Under the pieces are notes generated by a model. The model saw only the letters and a list, made by a program, of their open reading frames with translations, ran no database searches and was not told the origin of the DNA. A DNA stretch of 64,000 bases from assembly GCF_001625215.2 (NCBI RefSeq), contig NC_030384.2, positions 40,644,390 to 40,708,389 of the forward strand, in the 5' to 3' direction. Shown here piece after piece: positions 12,201-20,815 of this stretch. The position numbers and the translations under genes are program-made. Each line of letters begins with the position of its first letter. Positions within the stretch are counted from its first letter, which is position 1. Origin of the DNA: Daucus carota subsp. sativus. Lineage: Eukaryota; Streptophyta; Magnoliopsida; Apiales; Apiaceae.

Positions 12201-12952
12201 GTGGATGTAATAGCACACTATTTGAAGATAAATACGAAAAGCTAGAACCTTTAATCCAAAAAATAGTGAAGTTTTGACCAACAGAAAGAAGTGTTTCCAT
12301 AGCAAATCTATAGATTTCCCACTAACTTAAAAGCTACAAGTGTGATGTCGCTATCCTAAGACCACAAATCTGACAAAATTGAAAATAACCGGGATATATT
12401 ACCAACAATTTACACACGATGCAATTACTTACCACCAAATGCTTCCTTTGCTTGCGGATGCTTGCACTTATCTGGATGCACCATCAACGACAACTAAAAA
12501 ACATATTTTTATTAAGCATCTCAAAGCACCATACGCTTCTCTCATAATAGAATGAACAAAAACACAACACAACGCGCTTTTCTTAGTGTACGAAGAAAAA
12601 AATACCTTACGATACTGCTTTTTAATTTCTTCGGGAGTAGAATCAAAAGGCAAGTTCAGATACTCGAAAGGATTCAACTTGAAGCACGTAAGAATCCTAC
12701 ACATGTATAGTTAAAACAAATTAAACAAGTAGTCAAGTAAAATTGCATATATCCTATCCAACCTGAAGTCTTAAATTAGCAAAATTGACATATAATTACA
12801 AACAAAAAATGATAATTAAAGCCGAATTAAAGAAAAAGAAAGAAAATTTAAGACCTGGTGACTTCGTTGTCGCGCTCAGCCTCGCCGATTTCAGCGAAGA
12901 AGGCTTTGAGAAGCAAATCATCATCTACGCTCGTGCTGCTCGTCTCTCCCAT
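9272..12952 (-). CDS. DNAJC8/SPF31-type J-domain protein, 249 aa
   Basis: Nine exons give 750 nt in frame: 12855-12952, 12606-12696, 12433-12493, 11496-11573, 11024-11097, 10627-10740, 10433-10540, 9436-9474 and 9272-9358. The protein starts MGETSSTSVDDDLLLKAFF. The J domain (about residues 41-105) opens with NPFEYLNLP and carries the Hsp70-stimulating HPD motif in LMVHPDKC (about 69-71). A long Lys/Glu-rich helix follows (EELKAKRKKQLKKDNASK, then TDQEWRRRKMQMR), and the tail is basic, ending YVQRPVKRG. This layout is that of DNAJC8 (SPF31), a nuclear J-protein linked to spliceosomes; a nuclear Hsp70 co-chaperone role is inferred from the family. Length fits the plant homologues. A Mutator-like element ends 145 bp upstream of the start codon. 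Confidence 0.88.
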
Positions 12953-13097
12953 CCCCCTTTGCTTCTGTTTTCAATTTCACAAAGATCCGTGAGGGAAATC
13001 GGGTCAGATTTTACGCCCCGTTTCCACTACGGAGGTGCTGTGTTTCTTTTTATAACCCTTCCTTGCCTTTGCCTATTTTGTTTTTCTGTTTTTTTAA

Positions 13098-13882
13098 GGG
13101 ATCTTTTTAAAAATACCCATCTGTAAGATTAGTTTTTTAAAAATACTACCATCTTTTCCATTGTTTTTAAAAATACTTTTTCATAAATTTTTTTTTTCAA
13201 AAATACGATTTGCAACTTTTGCAACCTCATTTGCAACCTTGGGCGGCGCAGTCGTAAAAGTTGCAAATGAGGTTGCAAAAGTTGCAAATGAGGTTGCAAA
13301 AGTTGCAAATAAAAATGGAAAGTTGCAACTGTTGCAACTGTTGCAACCTTGGGCGGCGCAGCCGTAAAAGTTGCAAATGAGGTTGCAAAAGTTGCAAATA
13401 AAAATGGAAAGTTGCAACTGTTGCAACTGTTGCAACTGCAATTGCAACTAGTTCAACTGAAAACTGTAAGTTGCAAATGAGGTTGCAAAAGTTGCAAATG
13501 AGGTTGCAACTGCAGTTGCAACTTTTGCAACCTCAGTTGCAACTAAATGCAACTGAAAACTGTAAGTAACAACAGATGTATGGTGTGCCCCTGGCGGGGC
13601 CATTAGATGACAATAGAATCAACTGAATGCAACCATATGCAGCTGAATACAACCATATGCCACCATATATGCAATTACGAATCCTGATTTCAAGTTCCAG
13701 TTTTCAAATGTCATTTTCGACCTCATTTTCGGAATCGCCTGTAGTTGCAAATGAGGTTGCAAAAGTTGCAAACACTATTTTTGAAAAAAAAATTTTATGA
13801 AAAGGTATTTTTAAAAATAATTCTGGAAGGTAGTATTTTTGAAAACAATAAAAGAAAAGGTAGGTAGTTTTGTAGATTTCCC
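13098..13882. mobile_element. Mutator-like non-autonomous element with long TIRs and a TTGCAA repeat core
   Basis: Arms of about 100 bp are inverted copies of each other. The left arm begins GGGATCTTTTTAAAAATACC and the right arm, as reverse complement, begins GGGAAATCTACAAAACTACC. Both contain CAAAAATAC/AAAAATACT units and end in TTTTTTTTTCAAAAATA beside the core. Long degenerate TIRs fit MULEs; the flanks are T-rich (TTTTTTTAA and TTTTTTTTT), so a 9-bp duplication cannot be proved. The core (about 13209-13560 and 13744-13770) is built from GTTGCAAATGAGGTTGCAAA and TTGCAACTG units in both orientations, with one block (GGGCGGCGCAG...) present twice. Translated frames here only reflect the repeat. 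Confidence 0.7.
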
Positions 13883-14362
13883 TTTTTTTTTTTAGTAGAT
13901 ATTTTTTGTTTTTCTGTTGTTCCTTTTTTGGGTTAAATTGATAAAATATTTACATTGTATGATTAAAATTTTGTGAAGGAATATATTTTTAATTTAATTT
14001 AATAATATAATATTTGTCTTTTATGACTTATAAATATTTTAATTTTAGAGAAATAAATAAAATATAAGTAATAAGTTATAAGTTTATTATATTTAAATTT
14101 ATATATATCAAACTTTCATGTCAGATCTCTCTTAATTTATATAAATATTTAATATAAATGAAATAAATATCAACATATTATTAATTAAAATTAACAATTC
14201 AAGTCAAATTAATTATTGGCATCCAATCAATAAGATTAAAAATGATATGTCAAGTTGGTTAATTGTTACACCCTACGGACCATACCTGTATGACTCCTCC
14301 GAAAAAGACGATTCCTGGGGAGGTTAAGAATATGATAATTTATAGTTTATAGTGTTAATTAT
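13883..14362. other. AT-rich intergenic, nothing recognised
   Basis: The stretch has very low GC and no gene or repeat ends I can identify. It separates the Mutator-like element from the CCCGTGCG-ended element. Confidence 0.5.
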
Positions 14363-15404
14363 ACTAGCTTTTAACCCGTGCGAAACACGGGCGGGTATAT
14401 AGTTCGTAATTTATTATTTAAAATTTAATTTTAATATCATTTTATTAGTATTTTAGTATTAATGGATTGAATTTTAATTAAATTATATTATTCAATTGAC
14501 TATATTTTCTCCCGATTATTTAAAAATGGACAAACTCTAATAAATACAGTCGATTGTGTAATACCTTTGAAAGATTCAGTAATCTAATCAATCGAATTTC
14601 AACTTGATTTTGTAATTTTGGTTTTTTTGACAATAATAACTTTTAAGGTTAGAGTTAGAAAATGTTATGTAATGGTTCGTGTTTATATTGAAATAGAACA
14701 CGTTAAAGTTAAAAAGAGTTATGTGAAGGTTTTTGTTAAAAGAAGATATTCAAAATTGTATATTTATATCATTATTATAAATTTTTTAATGAAATCTATA
14801 CTATACTATAATAAGCCAACATAGGTTTAATTTGTAGTCGTACAAAATTTTGGTTTGGTCATCTCTGTTGTAACTACAAGTCTATCACATGTAAACTTCT
14901 CTTGCTATTACAACATTAAAGAATTTTATACCATTTTTAAATATAATTTATATACTATATTATAATAAACCGACATTGGTATAATTTGTAGTCATCCAAA
15001 AAATATAATCAGTTGGTAAATATAATCGGGTTAAAATCCAATTCATCAATTCTAAAATACTATTAAAATGTAAGCCAACATAGGTTTAATTTGTAGTCGT
15101 ACAAAATTTTGGTTTGGTCATCTTGTTGTAACTACAAGTCTATCACATGTAAACTTCTCTTGCTATCACAACATTAAAGAATTTTATACCATTTTTAAAT
15201 ATAATTTATATACTATATTATAATAAACCGATATTGGTATAATTTGTAGTCATCCAAAAAATATAATCAGTTGGTAAATATAATCGGGTTAAAATCCAAT
15301 TCATCAATTCTAAAATACTATTAAAATGATATTAAAATTTAAATTATAATTAATAAATTATGAATTTTATATCCGCCCGTGCTTCGCACGGGTTAAAGGT
15401 TAGT
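14363..15404. mobile_element. TIR element with CCCGTGCG hairpin ends
   Basis: The left end ACTAGCTTTTAACCCGTGCG and the right end, as reverse complement, ACTAACCTTTAACCCGTGCG match closely. The match continues inward through ACACGGGCGG / GCACGGGCGG and an AT-rich arm of roughly 100 bp. Each end therefore also folds on itself (CCCGTGCG-AA-CACGGG). Both flanks show ATTAT (14358-14362 and 15405-15409), a possible 5-bp target duplication in low-complexity DNA. No transposase frame was seen, and I cannot name the superfamily. The interior holds a 259-bp tandem duplication. Confidence 0.6.
14812..15328. repeat. Tandem duplication, 259-bp unit, two copies
   Basis: Copy 1 (14812-15070) and copy 2 (15071-15328) both begin TAAGCCAACATAGGTTTAAT and both end ATACTATTAAAATG. 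They differ by only a few bases, including a CTCTGTTG/CTTGTTG length change, so the duplication is recent. Each unit also contains a second, related motif (TATTATAATAAACCGA near its middle). Confidence 0.85.
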
Positions 15405-15475
15405 ATTATATAATAATGGATTGTTATGAGTGTTTTAGTATTTGAAACTGTTTAACAATATAATACTAATAGACT

Positions 15476-15645
15476 CCATATTTGTAGACTTGTAGTACCA
15501 AAAGGAGAGTACCAAACCAAAAAATATAACTAAAACCTTGGACTACAAATTATACCCAATCCATATTTGTAGACTTGTAGTACCAAAAGGAGAGTACCAA
15601 ACCAAAAAATATAACTAAAACCTTGGACTACAAATTATACCCATG
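15476..15645. repeat. Tandem duplication, 85-bp unit, two copies
   Basis: Both copies start CCATATTTGTAGACTTGTAG and end CAAATTATACCCA; they run 15476-15560 and 15561-15645 and look almost identical. Read in reverse they resemble the start of the 259-bp unit (ATTTGTAGTC, TTTTGGTTTGG, ACTACAAGTCTA), so the two arrays are inverted relatives. Confidence 0.85.
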
Positions 15646-15664
15646 TTGGCTTATTATAGTATAG

Positions 15665-16332
15665 TATTTATAGATATATTGAAAGGGAAAATTACTCATA
15701 AAATTAGATTAGACTATTTAGACTTGGTAAATCAATGAGATAATAAAGAAATATAAATTGGGGACATAATGCCACCCTGTTTTAAGATGTAATGAACTGA
15801 AAGTTAAAAGTATGTAAAGAAGAGGAATGGGTCAAAGAATAATAATAAGCTTCTCTATACATCAGCAGCAGCTTAATGACTCTACATTGACTGCCTCTCC
15901 TGCACTTCTCTTCCCCAAAATTCTTCAAGATTTGCTTCATTGTACACCTACTTTTTACTTGTAAGTTACAAATCTCTACTATACTCTTTGATCTATTCTC
16001 TTCATCTTAGATCATGTCCTTCATTAATTATCACCCCTTCTTGCTCAATTATGTTAAGATTCATATATTTTAAGCTATTTCTTGATGTGGGGCTCTGCTA
16101 TAACCGGCTTATAAGGTCTCCTAGTTGTTAAAGTTTAGATTTTCAAGAAATCTGGTTCCTGGGAATTTTGAAGTTTCTGCTAGAAGTTGATTGATTTGGG
16201 TAAAGTTTTGTTTCTGTGATTTTTGATGAATTAGTGTTAGGAAGTAGTGACTCTGGTTAGAGGTGATTGATATATAACATATTAAAGAAGGTTTTGGGCT
16301 TTTGCTGGTTGTGTTTTTATTGTGTTTTTGAA
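15665..16332 (+). promoter_or_regulatory. Upstream region and likely 5' leader of the phytolongin gene
   Basis: No coding sequence was seen apart from an in-frame ATG at 16267 that would add 22 residues to the phytolongin. A pyrimidine-rich stretch at about 15890-15965 (CTGCCTCTCCTGCACTTCTC) looks like a plant leader. A GTAAG-type donor at about 15961 suggests an intron in the leader, but this is unproven. Confidence 0.4.
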
Positions 16333-17115
16333 ATGGGGTCAGTGCAGAATTCTGTATATTATTGTTGTGTGTCAAAGGGTGATCGAGTGTTGTATGAGTA
16401 TAGCGGGGGAGATGGGGATACTGAAAAGTTGGCTGGGTTGTGCTTAGAGAAAGCCCCTTTGTACCACAAATGGTATTTTCAGACAATGGGGAAGAAGACT
16501 TTTGGTTTTTTGATGGAAGAGGGGTATGTTTATCTTGCTATTGCAGATGTAGGTCTTGGTAAGCCTGAATTGTTACAGTTTCTAGAACATATAAGAGATG
16601 AATTTGGAAAGATGAATAAGGGTTTACGCAAGAGTATGTCGAATTTGGATTCGCTTTGTTTGCAAGAACAGTTAGTTCCGGTTATCCGTCATCTGATTTC
16701 GACACTAGAAAAAGTTTCTGAGACTAGCGAGTGCCTGACAGAGACACCTTCACCTCCAGGACAAAGTGAAGCTGTAGCGTCAACTAAAGCCCCGTTATTG
16801 GGCAAGTCTAGTAAGCTAGAGAAGAAGAAGATGAAGGAGCATGCTATTGCAATGAGAGATATTCAGATGGAAGAGCACCGTAGGTCTACGGATAGAGCAA
16901 TCAAGATGGATACTGAAAATCTAGAGTCTAGTAGATTAGATGCTTCAGGATCATCACTATCGCGGAAGGATTCAGCAAGGATAAGGTCGAGTAATTCAAA
17001 TGTTCGAAGGAAGTATTGGCGTCAAGTAAGGATTGTTTTAGCTATTGATGCCGCGGTATGTCTACTACTGTTTGTGATTTGGTTACTGATTTGTGGTGGT
17101 ACTCAGTGCATTTGA
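16333..17115 (+). CDS. Phytolongin (Phyl-type longin-domain membrane protein), 260 aa
   Basis: A single uninterrupted exon starts MGSVQNSVYYCCVSKGDRVL. Residues 1-110 form a longin domain (VYYCCVSKGDRVLYEYS, FLMEEGYVYLAIAD, LLQFLEHIRDEF), as in VAMP7-type SNAREs. The centre, where a SNARE helix would sit, is instead a Lys/Glu/Ser-rich region without the heptad layers. The C-terminus is a single anchor of about 20 residues (IVLAIDAAVCLLLFVIWLL). Longin plus non-SNARE linker plus tail anchor defines the plant-specific phytolongins, thought to act in secretory-pathway traffic. The ATG at 16267 is in frame with no stop between. I prefer 16333 because MGSVQNS matches the usual short N-terminus. 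Confidence 0.9.
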   Translation: MGSVQNSVYYCCVSKGDRVLYEYSGGDGDTEKLAGLCLEKAPLYHKWYFQTMGKKTFGFLMEEGYVYLAIADVGLGKPELLQFLEHIRDEFGKMNKGLRKSMSNLDSLCLQEQLVPVIRHLISTLEKVSETSECLTETPSPPGQSEAVASTKAPLLGKSSKLEKKKMKEHAIAMRDIQMEEHRRSTDRAIKMDTENLESSRLDASGSSLSRKDSARIRSSNSNVRRKYWRQVRIVLAIDAAVCLLLFVIWLLICGGTQCI

Positions 17116-17800
17116 AGAAACTTTTCTGATTTCATATCTCAACCCTGATTTATCATGATAGTAAGTTTACCAAAAGTGATTAAATATATTGGGCTTCGAA
17201 TTATGATATACAGTGCCCTGTAGGGACTTAGGTATATTTATCAAATATAGGTAAATACTTGTCCAATGGTAAAGAGAAGAGAGACCCTTCTATGCTTGAT
17301 CCAACTATCGCCATTACATGTAAGTATAATTTGTTGCACTCATAAGTTGTCCAATTCTATGTTTGTATAATATATCCTACTGAGTTACTGGCCTTGCTTG
17401 CATTTGGATTCGACTGGATTGTTTTTGTTACCCTGTTTATTTTCATTGATGTGCATTAAAGCTTCTGTCCATTCCGCTAATAATCATCAACAGCTACTTT
17501 TTATGCATACAGTTAATTAGTTTTTCAAAGTTTCTGATTGACCTGACATATTGTTGCTGTTCATCCAACTTTTCTTTTTTAAATTAACAAAAATAGGACA
17601 TTTGCCTTTTGGCACCTGCACTTGCATCTTCCTCAATATCCTCAAGCTTCTTATTTAACTCACTTTTTTCTTAATGTTCATCGGGGAGATAGTCCCTCTC
17701 CCTCGCATACCCTTTTTTTATTCTGACCTGTTGGAAACTAATGAGTGTTTATAGTGTAATGGAATGATTTTGATAGAAGGTATAGATGATCTGGCACCCC

Positions 17801-18170
17801 CATGGATGAATTTTTGAACTATGTTTAATTTGGTTGGCTTTGCCATAAACAGATTGTCTTTATAGTGACCTTAAACCTATCATTTTGACGTAATTAGATT
17901 ACTAGATCGGCCTCTTGATATAGCGATAATTTTATAACTCCCTTTCACGCCATCTTAATGTCATGCTCTACCAATTTTAATGGGGTGCATGGATTTTTAA
18001 ACTATGTTTAATTTCGTCGGCTGTGCCGTAAACAGATTGTCTTTATGTGACCTTAAACCTATTGTTTTGATGTAATTAGTTTACTAGATCGGCCTCTTGA
18101 TTTAGCTGTAAATCTATAACTCCCTTGCTCGCCATTTTAATGTCATGCTCTACCAATATAAAGTTGTAAG
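17801..18170. repeat. Direct duplication, about 183-bp period
   Basis: The stretch from CATGGATGAATTTTTGAAC (17801 on) recurs from about 17988. Shared stretches include AACAGATTGTCTTTAT, ACTAGATCGGCCTCTTGAT and AATGTCATGCTCTACCAAT. The copies differ at many scattered sites, so the duplication is old. Confidence 0.75.
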
Positions 18171-18653
18171 CATAACCTAATTACATTTTCTTTTCTGACA
18201 CATTCATCTCACGGGCTCTTTCAGCTTTCAGTCTAATAAAGTTGGTGGAATCTCTATGCAATTTATATAAACCTTCAAGATTTACCATATATATACAAAA
18301 TTGACAGAGATATATCTGATCTCAATGTGAAATAAGATCGAAAAATGATTAATGATTTGTGTTGCATTTTCTTGAATTTGTACCAAAAAGTTGTGTTGGC
18401 TGAGATTAACCACAACTCCACAAGGGTGTCATTGCATTTTATATCTCACTATATTTTGTACATGTAATTTACATTTTGTTGTTTGAGAAAATTATCCTCG
18501 ATATTAATATGCTAAAATTGACACGAAATCATTTCATAATCATTGATTTTCTTGTATGTATGACATACAATTTATTTTTTTCGACAAAAATATTTGCACA
18601 TGTGTCGTGAATGTCTTCGAGAAAGCCTAATTCAAATTATCAAAATACATGAT

Positions 18654-18735
18654 AGGGTGAAAATTTCTGGTGATGGATTGGGTTTCTTGATCTAGGGTGA
18701 AAATTTCTGGTGATGGGTTGGGTTTCTTGATCTGG
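18654..18735. repeat. Tandem duplication, 40-bp unit
   Basis: AGGGTGAAAATTTCTGGTGA followed by TGGRTTGGGTTTCTTGATCT occurs twice in a row with period 40, differing at one or two bases. Confidence 0.85.
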
Positions 18736-19230
18736 TGTCTGTGGCTGAAGCCTCTTCGGTACTAATCGATTTGAAAATGATCCAAATTGATCTGAAATTT
18801 AATCAAATTAATCATTTTTATAATATAAAATCATAGTAAATTAAAATATATAATAAAAAAATAAACGAGATTATATAAGCTGAAATTTTTTTTTACGTAA
18901 TATAAATATATGACAATCCTATGTAATTATATGATATAAATTTATATAATATTATATAAAAGAGATTTTGGATCAGTTTCAGATACATTTGGTCAACCTA
19001 AACCCGATCCCAATTTCTCCAATAAAATATTATCAAACCTGAACTCAGTCTGAAATATAAAACTCTCATCCTAATTTATATATATATTTTTAAGTTGGAA
19101 TCGTATGGGATATATATTGTCCCACTCATCCCAGCAGATCCTTAGGCAATTTTGATTAAAAAAACGATAAAAAAGTAAAATGGCTGGGAAATGCGTCGGG
19201 CCGTCGGGGTGTGTAGAAAAACATATAAAA

Positions 19231-19613
19231 GCCCCTCCGTCCCAATGAATTATATACATTGGGATTGGACACGGAGACCAAGAAAAAGTGTAAGAAATGA
19301 GTAAAGTTGAATGGAAAGTAGGTAAAGTGGTGGGACCCATATAGTTTTTAATAGTAATAAATTTGAGATGGTGGAGGAAAGTAATGGGTGTAATAGTGTT
19401 TTTATTATTATAGAATGAAGATAGTGGGAGAATGATAGTGGAGGAAAGTAGTGGGTGTAATAGTGTTTTTATTATTATAAAATGGAGATAGTGGGAGAAT
19501 GTAATGGGTGTAGTAGTGTTTTATATTATAAAAAGTTGCTATTTTGGGAATGTATAGAAATGATGGGACATCCCAAAAAGGAAACGGTATAAAATTGATT
19601 GGGACGGAGGGAG
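19231..19613. mobile_element. Stowaway-type MITE (Tc1/mariner)
   Basis: The right end GGGACGGAGGGAG is followed by TA. The left end GCCCCTCCGTCCCAATGAAT pairs with it (right reverse complement CTCCCTCCGTCCCAATCAAT). TA target use and this TIR are typical of Stowaway. Inside, a unit of about 70 bp (GTGGAGGAAAGTARTGGGTG, then ATAGTGGGAGAATG) is repeated two to three times. The left TA has decayed. Confidence 0.8.
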
Positions 19614-20657
19614 TATGTATTAGAGCTCATTATTATTGCACGGCTGGAAATGCTCAATCAGTCGGTACCTAGACCGCGGCAACCGAGAAACCGAGAATAT
19701 ACCCTTATATCCAGTCATACTCTCATATTTGTTATTGATAAAAAATCACCGGTTTATTTGAGAAAGTGGAGTTTTTTGTTAAAACAAGCCCTTATTTTTG
19801 AAAATTAATTTAGTCAAATAGTATCATAATTTCATAAATTATTCTAAATTTGTTTTCTTCAAAATAAAAGTCTTGTGTTTAAGTTTTTATACAAAATTAT
19901 CTTTTTTAAAAAAAGAAGAACTATGAACCTATACTTTCTATACACTTTAAAACGTGTGTCAAGTAGTTGAAAATAAATATAAAGAAATTAGAGGGATAGA
20001 GAGAGTATTAGATAAAAAAATTGCACCGCTGAAATTATGGGTTTTTTTATGTGATTTCTATATTTTTTATTTGTAATATGTATTAATCATTTTGACTAAG
20101 AATTTTACATAATTGGAAATGATCTTATAACTTCATAAAAATTCATGCATATTCTCGTATGCTGAAAAAGAAAAACGATGATATCTGATAAAAGAATACT
20201 ATAGCATGTTTATTATTAATTTAAGTTCGATTGACTCGTAAAATTAATGAGGATTGGTCGATTGGATGATCATATATCTTAGTTATTTCAATTTGATATT
20301 CAGTTAATCGAACAGTCCCCCATATATATGAATAATGTTGGGTTCGTTTCGGATGACACAATATGAAAAATTGGAGATCCCATCGAAGATGTGATAAATA
20401 TGATATGGATGGCCGGCGTTGGCTGAATTAACATGAGTTCCATCAAATTTCAATGATAAATTGTACCTTAAAATGAAAATCATTGTCGAAGAGCCGTAAG
20501 ATGTTTAAATTCTCTTTCGTTCTCGTTTTCGAGTTGGCCATGATTTGAAATAATCAACCCGTGGTCCTTAGTTTGCATGAGCATATATGACACGTTTTTA
20601 CGTGTCAACCGTAGCTAGGTAGGACATAATGTTTAAACTTTGAGCCGTCACTCATTC

Positions 20658-20740
20658 ATGGGGTGTTTGGCTGGGCTTTTAAATCCGATTTCTGGATTTA
20701 TAAGTTAGAAGCACAACCGTTTGTGCAAACGCCCTCATAG
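20658..20740. repeat. Fragment of the dispersed TIR-like repeat in the DAO promoter
   Basis: GGGGTGTTTGGCTGGGCTTT, then GGATTTATAAGTTAGAAGCA, matches the left ends of the copies at 2577 and 58159. It lies about 20 bp upstream of the TATA box of the dioxygenase gene. Confidence 0.6.
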
Positions 20741-20760
20741 TGTCGGTCGCAAGCGTAGCT

Positions 20761-20768
20761 TATAAATA
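20761..20768 (+). promoter_or_regulatory. TATA box of the DAO-type gene
   Basis: TATAAATA lies 48 bp upstream of the ATG at 20816. That leaves room for a leader of only about 15-25 nt, short but possible. Confidence 0.5.
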
Positions 20769-20815
20769 AAACTCTCGTACGCTTTCACTATTTATCTTTG
20801 TCTCAACAACCAGAA

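Larger units (their letters stand above)
14801..15664. repeat. Inverted-repeat pair overlapping the CCCGTGCG element
   Basis: CTATACTATAATAAGCCAAC (14801-14820) recurs as its reverse complement GTTGGCTTATTATAGTATAG at 15645-15664. The similarity continues inward through the two duplicated arrays. The span crosses the right end of the CCCGTGCG element at 15404 instead of nesting inside it. Confidence 0.7.
17116..20657. other. Long intergenic region with duplications and a MITE
   Basis: The first few hundred bases are probably the phytolongin 3' UTR. No gene was seen in six frames. The recognisable content is a direct duplication at about 17801-18170, a 40-bp tandem duplication at 18654-18735 and a Stowaway element at 19231-19613. 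The rest is AT-rich with nothing identified. Confidence 0.55.

Noticed and set aside
13161-13447. Open frames on both strands reading repeated VAKVANEV or CNSCNF-like peptides
   Set aside because: They are translations of the TTGCAA repeat core of the Mutator-like element; low complexity on both strands is expected from the DNA repeat.
13209-13560. CRISPR-like spaced repeats
   Set aside because: The units overlap, occur in both orientations and lack unique spacers of even length; this is a transposon core in a plant nuclear genome.
16121-16486. 121-aa antisense open frame over the phytolongin start
   Set aside because: It is a shadow of the real exon with no family signature.
20798-20815. 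Non-ATG extension of the DAO-type protein (TTG start)
   Set aside because: A plant nuclear gene should start at ATG; the ATG at 20816 gives the family's usual short N-terminus.
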